From Curtobacterium sp. MCBA15_012 (lineage in GTDB: Bacteria > Actinomycetota > Actinomycetes > Actinomycetales > Microbacteriaceae), in NCBI RefSeq assembly GCF_001864935.2, contig NZ_CP126267.1:372001-436000 (forward strand): a stretch of DNA of 64,000 nucleotides. The letters are read 5' to 3'. A program made the position numbers and the translations under genes. A model generated the notes under the pieces. It was not told where the DNA came from. It worked only from the letters and a program-made list of their open reading frames with translations, and searched no databases. This document shows, piece after piece, positions 56,492 to 64,000 of the stretch (positions are counted from its first letter, which is position 1; each line of letters begins with the position of its first letter).

Positions 56492-57142
56492 ATGCCCGTA
56501 CCCTCCACGCAGCCGGCCGCCGAGCGGAAGCTCCTCCGCGACACCGTGCAGGACAAGATCCGTGACGCGATCATGGACGGCACGCTCGAGCCGGGCGAGC
56601 GGCTCAACGACGACGACCTGATCGCCTGGCTCGGGGTCTCCCGCACGCCGATCCGCGAAGCCCTCGCCGAGCTCGCCCGCGCGGGCCTGATCGAGATGGC
56701 GCCGAACCGCTACACCCGCGTCGCGTCGCCGACCAAGGAGGAGCTGCTCGACGCCTACCGCACGCTCGGTGTGATCTACGGCGGCGTCGTCCGGCTCGCG
56801 GTGCCGCGCTGCACCGACGACCAGCGCGACCGGATCGTCGCGATGCTCGACGACGTGGCGGCGCGGGTCGAGGGCGACCAGGCGGACCAGGTCGCACGCG
56901 AGGGCGCCGACGTCTACGCGCTGTGGGCGGACGCCTGCGGGAACCCGACGCTCGCGCAGCTCTGCCGGGCGACGACGGACGGGCTCGCGTTCCGGCTGCG
57001 GGTCCCCGAGCTCGCGGAACTCGTGCCCGCCGAGGTGGTCCTGCCGGAGCTCGCGAAGCTCCGCGCGGCCGTGCTCGCGGTCGACCCGATCGCGGCGGAG
57101 CTCGCGATGGAGGCGATCCACCTGCTGCCGGCGCGCGACTGA
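56492..57142 (+). CDS. GntR-family regulator (FadR/FCD subfamily)
   Basis: This 216-residue regulator has an N-terminal winged helix (VQDKIRDAIMDGTLEPGERLNDDDLIAW, LGVSRTPIREALAELARAGLIE) and an all-helical FCD effector domain. ATG at 56492, with no evident ribosome-binding site, close behind the MMPL gene, so it could be translated from the MMPL transcript. Effector and targets unknown. Confidence 0.88.
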   Translation: MPVPSTQPAAERKLLRDTVQDKIRDAIMDGTLEPGERLNDDDLIAWLGVSRTPIREALAELARAGLIEMAPNRYTRVASPTKEELLDAYRTLGVIYGGVVRLAVPRCTDDQRDRIVAMLDDVAARVEGDQADQVAREGADVYALWADACGNPTLAQLCRATTDGLAFRLRVPELAELVPAEVVLPELAKLRAAVLAVDPIAAELAMEAIHLLPARD

Positions 57143-57166
57143 CGCGCGGGTCGCGACGCGACCACA

Positions 57167-57218
57167 CCGACGGACGGGAGGCCCGTGGCGGCGCCGCCAC
57201 GGGCCTCCCGTCCGTCGG
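57167..57218. terminator. palindromic 3'-end element, copy 7 (variant core)
   Basis: A perfect 52-bp palindrome (57167-57192 against 57193-57218) has the shared outer arm CCGACGGACGGGAGG but a different inner core, CCCGTGGCGGC. Copies of GACGCGACCAC precede it as in the other family members. It follows the GntR gene. Confidence 0.75.
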
Positions 57219-57293
57219 TGGTCCCGTCGCGCCGGCCAGGCGATCCCCAGCGGTTTCCCTGTCCGTTCTGCGACGGGCCGTTATGGTTTCCGG

Positions 57294-58799
57294 GTGAGCA
57301 TCGAACCGGAGCAGACGACGCGCCGTGCCCGCCGCGGCCACGTGCCGCCGCGCCACGGGCGCCAGAAGCGAGGGGGCGGGGTCGTCCTGCCCGCGGTCGC
57401 CGGGGTCCTCGCGATGGGGTTGGCGCTGACGGGCGGGTACGCGGCGTTCGCGTACGCCAGCCTGTCGAACGGCATCACCAAGATCGACGCGATCGCCCCG
57501 CGGGCGTCCGGTGACGACGAGGACGACGTCGACGGCCGGGCGCAGAACATCCTGCTCGTGGGCGACGACCACCGGCCGGACAACGCGACGCCCGAGGAGA
57601 TGGCGGAGCTCAGCACCGAGTCCGACGGCGGGGCGACGAACACCGACACGATGATCGTGCTGCACATCAGCGCCGACGGCTCGCAGGCCACGATGATCTC
57701 GTTCCCCCGCGACTCGTACGTCCCGATCCCGGGCGTCGGCAAGGGCAAGCTCAACAGCGCCTTCTACTACGGCACGCTCAACGGCGGCGGCGACACCGAT
57801 GGCGCGAAGCTCCTCATCCAGACCATCCAGGACCTCAGCGGCCTGACGATCGACCACTACGTGCGGGTCTCGCTGCTCGGCTTCTACCAGGTCGTCAAGG
57901 AGCTCGGTCCCGTCGACGTGTGCCTGAACGACGCCGTGCGCGACCCGTACTCCGGCGTCGACCTGCCGAAGGGCAACTCGACGCTCGACGCGAAGCAGGC
58001 GCTGTCCTTCGTGCGCCAGCGGCACGGGCTGCCGAACGGCGACCTGGACCGCAGCGTCCGTCAGCAGTACTTCCTGTCGCAGGAGGCCCGCAAGGTCCTG
58101 TCCGCCGGCACCCTCCTCAACCCCGTCAAGATGAACGCGATCCTCAGCGCCGTCGGCGGCTCGGTGCAGACCGACACCGACCTCGTGTCGCTCGCGACGC
58201 AGATGCGCAACCTGCGGCCGGGGAACATCAAGTCGGCGACCATCCCGATCCTCGGCACCCCGACGATCAAGGTCGGTGGGTCGTCGCTGTCGATCGTCCA
58301 GGTCGACACCGTCGGTCTGCCCGCCTTCGTGCAGGGCCTGGTGGGCGAGCCCGAGGAGTACACGAAGGCGACCGCCGCCGAGCCCGCCGCGACGACCGTC
58401 ACGGTGCGCAACGGCAGCGGCGTCACGGGCGCGGCTGCCGCGGCCGGGGCGAACCTGACCGCCCGCGGGTTCCAGGTCGGGACCCCCGGCTCGTCGGACA
58501 CCACGCAGACGACCCAGGTGCAGTACCCCGCGGGTCAGGAGGCCCAGGCGAAGGCCGTGGCCGCGGTCGTCCCCGGCGCCGTCGCCGTCCGCACCGCCGC
58601 GGTGACCGGCGTCACGCTCGTGCTCGGCACCGACGGCAAGACGGCCGCCGCGCCCGACGCCCCCGCGTCCGACACCCCGGCGACCGGGGAGTCGGCGCCC
58701 GCCGCGGCTCCCGCGCAGCCGGAGACGCCCGCGGGTCCGGACGCCGCACCGAGTGCTGCCGCGCAGAGCTACGGCAAGGACGGCGTCTGCATCAACTGA
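57294..58799 (+). CDS. LCP family protein with C-terminal LytR_C domain
   Basis: This 501-residue protein has a basic N-terminus, one span (VVLPAVAGVLAMGLALTGGY), and an LCP domain (ILLVGDDHRPDN, ISFPRDSYVPIPG, IDHYVRVSLLGF, VRQRHGLPNGDLDRSVRQQ). A LytR_C domain follows (VTVRNGSGVTGAAAAAGANL, about 385-470), then a Pro/Ala-rich tail of about 45 residues. It probably ligates wall glycopolymers to peptidoglycan. GTG start. It is a second LCP gene within 5 kb. Confidence 0.92.
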   Translation: MSIEPEQTTRRARRGHVPPRHGRQKRGGGVVLPAVAGVLAMGLALTGGYAAFAYASLSNGITKIDAIAPRASGDDEDDVDGRAQNILLVGDDHRPDNATPEEMAELSTESDGGATNTDTMIVLHISADGSQATMISFPRDSYVPIPGVGKGKLNSAFYYGTLNGGGDTDGAKLLIQTIQDLSGLTIDHYVRVSLLGFYQVVKELGPVDVCLNDAVRDPYSGVDLPKGNSTLDAKQALSFVRQRHGLPNGDLDRSVRQQYFLSQEARKVLSAGTLLNPVKMNAILSAVGGSVQTDTDLVSLATQMRNLRPGNIKSATIPILGTPTIKVGGSSLSIVQVDTVGLPAFVQGLVGEPEEYTKATAAEPAATTVTVRNGSGVTGAAAAAGANLTARGFQVGTPGSSDTTQTTQVQYPAGQEAQAKAVAAVVPGAVAVRTAAVTGVTLVLGTDGKTAAAPDAPASDTPATGESAPAAAPAQPETPAGPDAAPSAAAQSYGKDGVCIN

Positions 58800-58880
58800 C
58801 AGCCCGCCGACAGGGCGCCGGGGAAGTCCCGGGACCCCGTCGTCCCACCGCGCGTCGGTTCGTCACCGACGCGCGACGGA

Positions 58881-59456
58881 ATGTGGAATGTCACGGTGTC
58901 CGCCGAACTCCACGCGCTCCGCGACGAAGAGCGTGCCCTGATGACCGCCGTCGCGAACGGTGACCGCCAGGCCTTCACCCGCCTGCACGCCCGGTTCCGC
59001 CCGCTCGTCGAGCGCTGGGTCCGTCACCACCTCGTCGACCCGTGGCAGTCGGAGGAGGTCGTGCAGGACGTCTTCCTCGAGGTCTGGCAGCTCGCCGACC
59101 GCTACGACCCGCGGTGGTCGGTGGTGGCCTGGCTCCGGACGATCGCGCAGCGCCGGGCGATCGACCGGGTGCGCACGAGCCAGGCGGACCGGCAGCGCGA
59201 CCTGCGCATCGGCGCCCGGACGGTCGAGCTCGTCGACCACGCCTCGGTCGAGCGTGCCGAGGGCGTGCTCGACCGGATCGCCCTGCATCGCGCGGTCCGG
59301 ACGCTCCCGCCCCGACAGCGCGAGGCGGTCGTGCTGCGCCACCTCTCCGAGCTCAGCGGCCCGGAGCTCGCGGAGCGGCTGGGCGTCCCGCTCGGGACCG
59401 CGAAGACCCGGGCGCGCGACGGTGTCCTGACCCTCCGCCGTTGCCTGACGCCCTGA
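58881..59456 (+). CDS. sigma-70 family (ECF-type) RNA polymerase sigma factor
   Basis: This 191-residue protein has region 2 (FTRLHARFRPLVERWVRHHL, SEEVVQDVFLEVWQLADRY, WLRTIAQRRAIDRVR) and region 4 (LPPRQREAVVLRHLSELSGPELAERLGVPLGTAKTRARDGVLTLRR). The length and motifs resemble SigK/SigL-type ECF factors, but no anti-sigma gene is adjacent. ATG at 58881 or GTG at 58896 are both possible starts. It follows an LCP gene, which hints at an envelope-stress role but does not prove one. Confidence 0.88.
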   Translation: MWNVTVSAELHALRDEERALMTAVANGDRQAFTRLHARFRPLVERWVRHHLVDPWQSEEVVQDVFLEVWQLADRYDPRWSVVAWLRTIAQRRAIDRVRTSQADRQRDLRIGARTVELVDHASVERAEGVLDRIALHRAVRTLPPRQREAVVLRHLSELSGPELAERLGVPLGTAKTRARDGVLTLRRCLTP

Positions 59457-59482
59457 CAGACGTCCCTCGGTAGGTTCGACCT

Positions 59483-60265
59483 GTGAGCCACGCCGCGCGT
59501 CCGATCACCCTGATGACCTACAACGTGAAGAACCCGGACCCCCGGCACGACTGGCCGGCCCGGCTGCCGCTGGTCCTCGACGTGATCCGCCGCAACGACC
59601 CCGACGTGCTGTGCGTGCAGGAGGCCTTCGCCCACCAGATGGACGACCTCCGCGCCGGGCTGCCCGACCACGACGACGTCGGGCAGGGCCGCGAGGGCGG
59701 CACCGCGGGGGAGCACGCCGCGGTGTTCTACCGGCGGGACCGACTGCGCCCGGTCGACACGGGGTCGTTCTGGCTGTCGGACACCCCCGACGAGCCGGTC
59801 TCGAACACGTGGGGCAGCCTGTACCCGCGGATCGCGAACCACGCCCGGTTCCTCGACGCCGAGGGGGAGGCCTTCACGCTCCTGACCTCGCACTTCGACC
59901 ACGAGGCGAACGACCACGGCGACGACGTCCGGCGCCGGAGCGCTGCCCTCGTCGTCGAGCGGCTCAGCGTGCTCGACGGGCCCCACGTGTTCGCCGGGGA
60001 CTGCAACGAGCCGGCCGGCGCGGGTCCGGCGTGGCGCGTGTTCACGGACGCGGGCTACCAGGACGCCTGGCTCGCCGCGGGTGACCCCGGGGACCGCACC
60101 GCGACGTACAACGACTGGCGCGCGCCGGTCGACTCCGGGGAGCGGATCGACTGGGTCATGACGCGTGGGGTGGCCGGCGTGGACCGCGTGCGCATCGACC
60201 ACGACGGGCCGGAGACCTGGGCGGCGAGCGACCACTTCCCGGTGGTCGCGACCATCCGGGTCTGA
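59483..60265 (+). CDS. endonuclease/exonuclease/phosphatase (EEP) family protein
   Basis: This 260-residue DNase I-fold hydrolase has the catalytic motifs MTYNVKN (Asn), VLCVQEAF (metal-binding Glu), HFDHEAN, FAGDCNEP (Asp/Asn) and ASDHFPVV (Asp/His). Substrates in the family range from DNA to phospholipids and sugar phosphates; this one cannot be assigned. No signal peptide. GTG start 27 bp after the sigma-factor gene, so possibly co-transcribed. Confidence 0.88.
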   Translation: MSHAARPITLMTYNVKNPDPRHDWPARLPLVLDVIRRNDPDVLCVQEAFAHQMDDLRAGLPDHDDVGQGREGGTAGEHAAVFYRRDRLRPVDTGSFWLSDTPDEPVSNTWGSLYPRIANHARFLDAEGEAFTLLTSHFDHEANDHGDDVRRRSAALVVERLSVLDGPHVFAGDCNEPAGAGPAWRVFTDAGYQDAWLAAGDPGDRTATYNDWRAPVDSGERIDWVMTRGVAGVDRVRIDHDGPETWAASDHFPVVATIRV

Positions 60266-60325
60266 GGGGTCACGGCCCGCCGCGGGGGCTCGCGGTCAGC
60301 GGGGCACACGGCGCGGACGCCGGCG

Positions 60326-61174
60326 TCAGCAGGAGCGCTGCGCGTGCACCGGCATCGGTGACCCGAGCACGCTGACCACGGTGCCGTTCGTCAGCGCCGA
60401 GACGCCGTTCGTGCCGGACTCGTCGTCGCCGGTGTCGTGCCCGTCGCCCGCGCCCGCGTCCTGACCCTGGCTCTCGTCCAGGTCATGGCCCTGGCCCTGG
60501 CCCGCCTGGCCCGCCTGGCCCTGTCCCTCGGCCGCGCGGTCGTCGGCGGTCGGTGCCCATCCGGCCTCGAGCAGCAGCTGCCAGGCACGGGCGTCACCGT
60601 CCCCGAAGGAGACCTTGTCGGAGCGGGGCGCGTCCTGCAGCCGGTCCCCGACGTCGTCGCCGACCTGGACGCCGTCCGGCCCGGTGAGCTCGACCTCCGC
60701 GCCCGTGCGCGAGCGGACGCTGTCGCGGAGCACCCGGATCTCGACCGCGTTGCCGAGCGTGCTGGGCGTGGTGAGGGCTGCGACGCGCACGGCCCCGCCC
60801 CACGTGTAGGTGGTGCCGGACGGGAAGCACGCGCCGCCGTCGCCGACCGCGGTCTGGGTGCGGGACGGGGTGCCGAGCAGACGGTTGAGCAGGTCGACGG
60901 TCGACGCGGCGTCGCGCATGGAGACGTCGGCGACGGTCTTGTCGTCGTCGCGGAACACGAGCGACTCGGCACCGAGCTCGATCGTGTCGATCCGCTTCAG
61001 CTTGCCGGCCGAGACGGACACGGACGGGGTCGAGGTCGTGGTGGTACCGGCCGGTTCCTCGGCGGCACGGGCGGACGGCACGCCGCCGATGCCGGTGGCG
61101 TCCACGCCGACCGAGCCCGCCGTGAGGGCGAGCAGGGCAGCGCCGAGCGCCAGCTTGGTCCGGAGGGTCACCAC
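60326..61174 (-). CDS. secreted protein of unknown function with Gln/Gly/Asp-rich region
   Basis: This 282-residue protein is not recognised. It has a Sec signal peptide (LALGAALLALTAGSVGV, cleavage near ARA) and a central domain of about 140 residues with strands LKRIDTIELGAESLVF and ACFPSGTTYTWGGAVRVAAL. A low-complexity GQGQAGQAGQGQGHD stretch (about 222-250) precedes a short tail ending in Cys. It is convergent with the EEP gene and about 60 bp away. GTG start; a second GTG one codon later is also possible. Confidence 0.7.
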   Translation of the reverse strand: MVTLRTKLALGAALLALTAGSVGVDATGIGGVPSARAAEEPAGTTTTSTPSVSVSAGKLKRIDTIELGAESLVFRDDDKTVADVSMRDAASTVDLLNRLLGTPSRTQTAVGDGGACFPSGTTYTWGGAVRVAALTTPSTLGNAVEIRVLRDSVRSRTGAEVELTGPDGVQVGDDVGDRLQDAPRSDKVSFGDGDARAWQLLLEAGWAPTADDRAAEGQGQAGQAGQGQGHDLDESQGQDAGAGDGHDTGDDESGTNGVSALTNGTVVSVLGSPMPVHAQRSC

Positions 61175-61396
61175 TCGACCGTACGGGGCGCCGACCGGCA
61201 GGACGACAGGTGTTACCGGATCGCGTCCTGGTCGTCACGTGTTCGTGATCTTCGAGGACACGTCACCCGAGGGCGCCACGGCCTGGCACCGGGACGCCCC
61301 ACGACCCGTCCCCCCGGGCGCCCCACGGCCCGTGCCCGACCGCGGGGGACACCCGCCTGGGCGGGCCGGGGTCCGCCCGTGCGTAGCGTGCGGGAC

Positions 61397-62323
61397 ATGA
61401 CGGAGCAGCAGAACGACGCGGCAGCGGTGGACCAGTACACGATGCAGGACCCGACGGCGATGTACGCCGACAAGAAGCCCGACGAGCAGTACCTCGAGGG
61501 TGCCGGGACCGACGAGGAGATGGCGAAGAACGTCCCCGCGGACCACGGCGAGGACACCTACCGCGGCTCCGGCCGTCTGCAGGGCCGCAAGGCGCTCGTG
61601 ACCGGCGGCGACTCGGGCATCGGCGCGGCCGTCGCGATCGCCTACGCACGCGAGGGCGCCGACGTCGCGATCGTGTACCTGCCCGAGGAGCAGGAGGACG
61701 CCGACCGCATCGTCGGGCTCATCGAGGCTGCGGGTCGCAAGGCCGTCGCGCTCCCGGGGGACATCACCGACCTCGCCTTCTGCGAGGAGCTCGTGCAGAA
61801 GACCGTCGACGAGCTCGGCGGGCTCGACATCCTCGTGAACAACGCCGGCAAGCAGCAGAACGTCGACGACATCACGAAGATCTCCGACGAGGAGTTCGAC
61901 GAGACCTTCAAGACGAACGCCTACGCCACGTTCCGCATCACGAAGGCCGCGGTCCCGCACCTGAAGCCGGGCTCGACGATCATCAACACCACGTCGATCC
62001 AGGCGTACGCGCCGTCGCCGCACCTCGTGCACTACGCCGCGACGAAGGCGACCGTGAACAACATGGCCAAGGGCCTCGCCGCCCAGCTCGCGCCGAAGGG
62101 CATCCGCGTCAACGCGGTCGCCCCGGGCCCGATCTGGACGCCGCTGCAGCCCGCCGGTGGCCAGCCGCCGGAGGCGCTGCCCTCCGCCGGCGAGCAGACC
62201 TACCTCGGTCGCTGGGGACAGCCGGCCGAGCTCGCCCCCGCGTTCGTGTTCCTCGCGAGCGGCGAGTCGTCCTACGTGGTCGGCGAGACGCTCCACGTCG
62301 ACGGCGGCATGCCGACGCCGTAG
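61397..62323 (+). CDS. SDR family oxidoreductase with N-terminal extension (YhdF/YghA-like)
   Basis: This 308-residue SDR is a paralogue of the one at 35632. An N-terminal extension of about 65 residues (DPTAMYADKKPDEQYLEGAG, DHGEDTYRGSG) precedes TGGDSGIG. It has the normal NNAGKQQNVDDI and the catalytic set TTSIQAYAPSPHLVHYAATK. C-terminal AGGQPPEALPSAGEQTYLGR closes the site. Relatives are general-stress oxidoreductases. The ATG at 61397 is preferred; the open frame upstream is a shadow of the secreted hypothetical gene. Confidence 0.9.
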   Translation: MTEQQNDAAAVDQYTMQDPTAMYADKKPDEQYLEGAGTDEEMAKNVPADHGEDTYRGSGRLQGRKALVTGGDSGIGAAVAIAYAREGADVAIVYLPEEQEDADRIVGLIEAAGRKAVALPGDITDLAFCEELVQKTVDELGGLDILVNNAGKQQNVDDITKISDEEFDETFKTNAYATFRITKAAVPHLKPGSTIINTTSIQAYAPSPHLVHYAATKATVNNMAKGLAAQLAPKGIRVNAVAPGPIWTPLQPAGGQPPEALPSAGEQTYLGRWGQPAELAPAFVFLASGESSYVVGETLHVDGGMPTP

Positions 62324-62352
62324 TCGTCACCACCCGCGCGACGCGCGTGGGG

Positions 62353-62406
62353 ACGGACGGACGGGAGGCGCGGTGCCGGCTGGCACCGCGCCTCCCGTCC
62401 GTCCGT
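62353..62406. terminator. palindromic 3'-end element, copy 8
   Basis: A 25-bp perfect stem (62353-62377 against 62382-62406) closes a GGCT loop, the same loop as copy 1. The arm adds an extra ACGG repeat to the common GGACGGGAGGCGCGGTGCC. It lies between the convergent SDR and hypothetical genes. Confidence 0.75.
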
Positions 62407-62432
62407 GGGTCGCGTCCACCGGCCGCGACCCG

Positions 62433-62756
62433 TCAGGAGTCCGCGGCCACCTGTGCGGCCATGCGTTCGAGCAGTTCGCGTGCCGACATGGCCGCGGTCA
62501 GCTCCACCTCGACCGGGTTGATGCCGACGGCCCGCTCGAAGGCGCGTCGCCGGGCCTGCTCGGCGACCGGGACCTCGGGACGCTGGGGCAACGCGGCGAT
62601 CGCACGGGCCGCCGCGGCGAACGCACCGGTCGGTGCACCGAGCTGCTGCCACATGGTCCGGACGTCGTGGGCGACCTGCTCGTCGTCGCCGCCGAACTCG
62701 AAGCCGGCCGAGGCCATGGTGGCGAGCCCCTGGGCGATCGGGTCCTCGGGAGTCAT
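62433..62756 (-). CDS. hypothetical protein
   Basis: This 107-residue protein is not recognised. It is helical and Ala-rich, with FGGDDEQVAHDVRTMWQQLG and RRRAFERAVGINPVEVELT. It has no membrane span or signal. It is divergent from the TetR-type gene at 62908 (151-bp gap), which may regulate it. ATG at 62756. Confidence 0.55.
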   Translation of the reverse strand: MTPEDPIAQGLATMASAGFEFGGDDEQVAHDVRTMWQQLGAPTGAFAAAARAIAALPQRPEVPVAEQARRRAFERAVGINPVEVELTAAMSARELLERMAAQVAADS

Positions 62757-62907
62757 GTCCCGATGGTCGCACGGCGCGGTGCACGGACGTCGGGAGGACT
62801 CCCGTTGTCCCCCGACATGCCGACACTCGTGCGGGGGGCTGCTGACCCCTCGCCGAACCGGTTGGATGGTCGTGGTGGACAGGACGTCCACGGCGACGGA
62901 GGGCACG

Positions 62908-63585
62908 ATGCTCGAACACACCAGCGCGGACACGCAGGCGGCAGCCGCCGCGGCCGCCACCCTGCACCTGCGGATCACGATCGTCGGGGCGACGGTCGAC
63001 CTGTTGCGCGACGTGCCCTTCCACGAGGCGCACCCCGGCCTGGTCGCCGAGCGCATGGACATCCCGCTCGAGGAGCTCCGTCGGCACTTCCCGTCGTGGG
63101 ACGGCCTCGTGCTCGCGGCCCTCGACCGGTGGAACGGCGCCCGGATGGACGAGGTCACGCACGAGGTCGGCGACGGGTCGACCGTCGACCTGCTCCGTGC
63201 GATCGTGGCCTCGAGCGCCGAGGACCCCGCCCTCATGCGGCTGCTCGTCGCCCTGCTGTCCGTCGCGGGCAACCCCGCGCACCCGATGGCGACGTACCTG
63301 CGCTCGCGCTACCAGCTGTTCTACGCGCAGATCAAGCGTGGGCTGGAGCACGACGTCGCGGTCGGTCGAGCCCCGCACACGATGGACCCGCGACGGGGTG
63401 CGGAGCAGCTCATCGCCCTGTACGAGGGGCTCCAGCTGCAGGCGCTGCTGCGTGCCGACCTCGACCTCGTCGCCGCGTTCGACCGGGCCGTGGCGCGGCT
63501 CGAGCGCGGGTGGATGGAGCGGTACGAGCCCGCTGCTGCCGCCCGGTTCTCGGCATGGCGCGAGGGCGGCAGCTGGGAGATCTGA
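62908..63585 (+). CDS. TetR-like transcriptional regulator
   Basis: This 225-residue protein has a TetR-type N-terminus in which the helix-turn-helix reads HPGLVAERMDIPLEELRRHFPSWDGLVLAALDRW (about 45-78), with divergent recognition-helix residues. A helical C-terminal domain follows (EDPALMRLLVALLSVAGNPAHPM). The ATG at 62908 follows GACGGAGGG; an in-frame upstream start near 62865 is possible. Ligand and target unknown; the divergent hypothetical gene is a candidate. Confidence 0.8.
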   Translation: MLEHTSADTQAAAAAAATLHLRITIVGATVDLLRDVPFHEAHPGLVAERMDIPLEELRRHFPSWDGLVLAALDRWNGARMDEVTHEVGDGSTVDLLRAIVASSAEDPALMRLLVALLSVAGNPAHPMATYLRSRYQLFYAQIKRGLEHDVAVGRAPHTMDPRRGAEQLIALYEGLQLQALLRADLDLVAAFDRAVARLERGWMERYEPAAAARFSAWREGGSWEI

Positions 63586-63751
63586 GCCGGGGAGCGCGCT
63601 GCCCGCGACCGGCCCAGCGACGGGCCGTCGGCGCTCCCGTGGGCGGCTGAGCCGCTGAGCGCGCTGGGCCGCTGAGCCGCTGAGCGCGCTGCCCGCGACG
63701 GCGCGCAGGGGTGCGCGCATACTCAGTGGGTCCCCGAGCGAAGGAGCCGAC
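63586..63751. repeat. GCCGCTGAGC tandem repeats in the intergenic region
   Basis: Between the TetR and DUF2795 genes two near-identical 24-25 bp units (GGCTGAGCCGCTGAGCGCGC type) lie at about 63642-63690. Each contains two GCYGCTGAGC subunits. CTGCCCGCGAC also occurs on both sides (about 63600 and 63690). The DUF2795 ribosome-binding site (GAAGGAG) is at the 3' end. Confidence 0.6.
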
Positions 63752-63946
63752 ATGGCAGCACCGAACCCGATCCAGGTCCAGAAGTACCTCAGCGGCATCG
63801 ACTACCCGGCGTCGAAGGACGACATCGTGTCGAAGGCCGAGCAGGAGGGTGCCGACGGCGACGTCCTGGACGCCCTGAAGAACATCCCGGACGGCGACTA
63901 CGACGCCCCCACGGCGGTCTCGAAGGCCGTCTCCGACGCGGGCTGA
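63752..63946 (+). CDS. DUF2795 domain protein
   Basis: This 64-residue acidic protein matches DUF2795 over its length: IQVQKYLSGIDYPASKDDIV, then EGADGDVLDALKNIPDGDYDAP. Small proteins of this family are common in actinobacteria and have no known function. ATG preceded by GAAGGAG. The final 54 bases of the window after it contain nothing identifiable. Confidence 0.88.
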   Translation: MAAPNPIQVQKYLSGIDYPASKDDIVSKAEQEGADGDVLDALKNIPDGDYDAPTAVSKAVSDAG

Positions 63947-64000
63947 CGCACGCGTGGCGGCGGGCCCGGGGCTCGCCGCCGCCCCCGCCCGTGCGGACGC

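Overview
The window is a 64 kb piece of a very GC-rich, gene-dense chromosome. Frequent GTG starts, ATGA/GTGA start-stop overlaps, an LCP/Rpf cell-wall gene set, an Mrp antiporter and a CelR-type LacI operator point to an actinobacterium, most likely Microbacteriaceae. Curtobacterium is my best guess, from overall gene content only. I see no rRNA, tRNA, CRISPR array, insertion sequence, integrase or replication origin.

Layout. 1-6.9 kb: a LacI regulator diverges from a GH42 beta-galactosidase and a sugar ABC transporter, with two copies of the operator TGGGAGCGCTCCCA between them. 7-9.7 kb: DUF4190 membrane protein, TetR/GNAT divergent pair and an ECF-like sigma factor. 9.8-14.8 kb: an azt zinc-uptake locus (aztB-aztD2-aztC-aztD1 leftward, aztA rightward) with two AztD-type beta-propeller lipoproteins and Zur-like boxes. 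14.9-25.3 kb: a divergent catabolic/uptake locus (ROK repressor, M81 metallopeptidase and CutC leftward; peptide/oligosaccharide-type ABC transporter and ROK kinase rightward). 25.4-26.2 kb: a secreted trypsin-like protease.

26.5-34.2 kb: a roughly 2,400-codon secreted Rhs/WapA-type protein with two PA14-like domains. It is interrupted by one in-frame stop and one frameshift, but it ends in an intact, AT-richer C-terminal tip followed at once by a small membrane-anchored candidate immunity protein. This polymorphic-toxin cassette is the most unusual region of the window.

34.5-43.0 kb: two SDR enzymes, a Dabb protein, a PAP2 phosphatase, a two-component system, SoxR divergent from an MFS exporter, and an NAD-dependent epimerase. 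43.0-49.4 kb: a complete mrpABCDEFG Na+/H+ antiporter operon (leftward), every junction overlapping by 4 bp. 49.6-51.6 kb: an SMP-30 lactonase and rlmC. 52.0-58.8 kb: a cell-envelope stretch with an Rpf-LysM protein, two LCP ligases, a MarR/MMPL pair and a GntR regulator. 58.9-64 kb: a sigma factor, an EEP phosphatase/nuclease, a secreted hypothetical, an SDR, a TetR regulator and a DUF2795 protein.

A second theme is a family of eight related GC-rich palindromes (stem core GACGGGAGGC) that sits only at gene 3' ends. They probably act as transcript ends, but they share sequence as a dispersed repeat family does.
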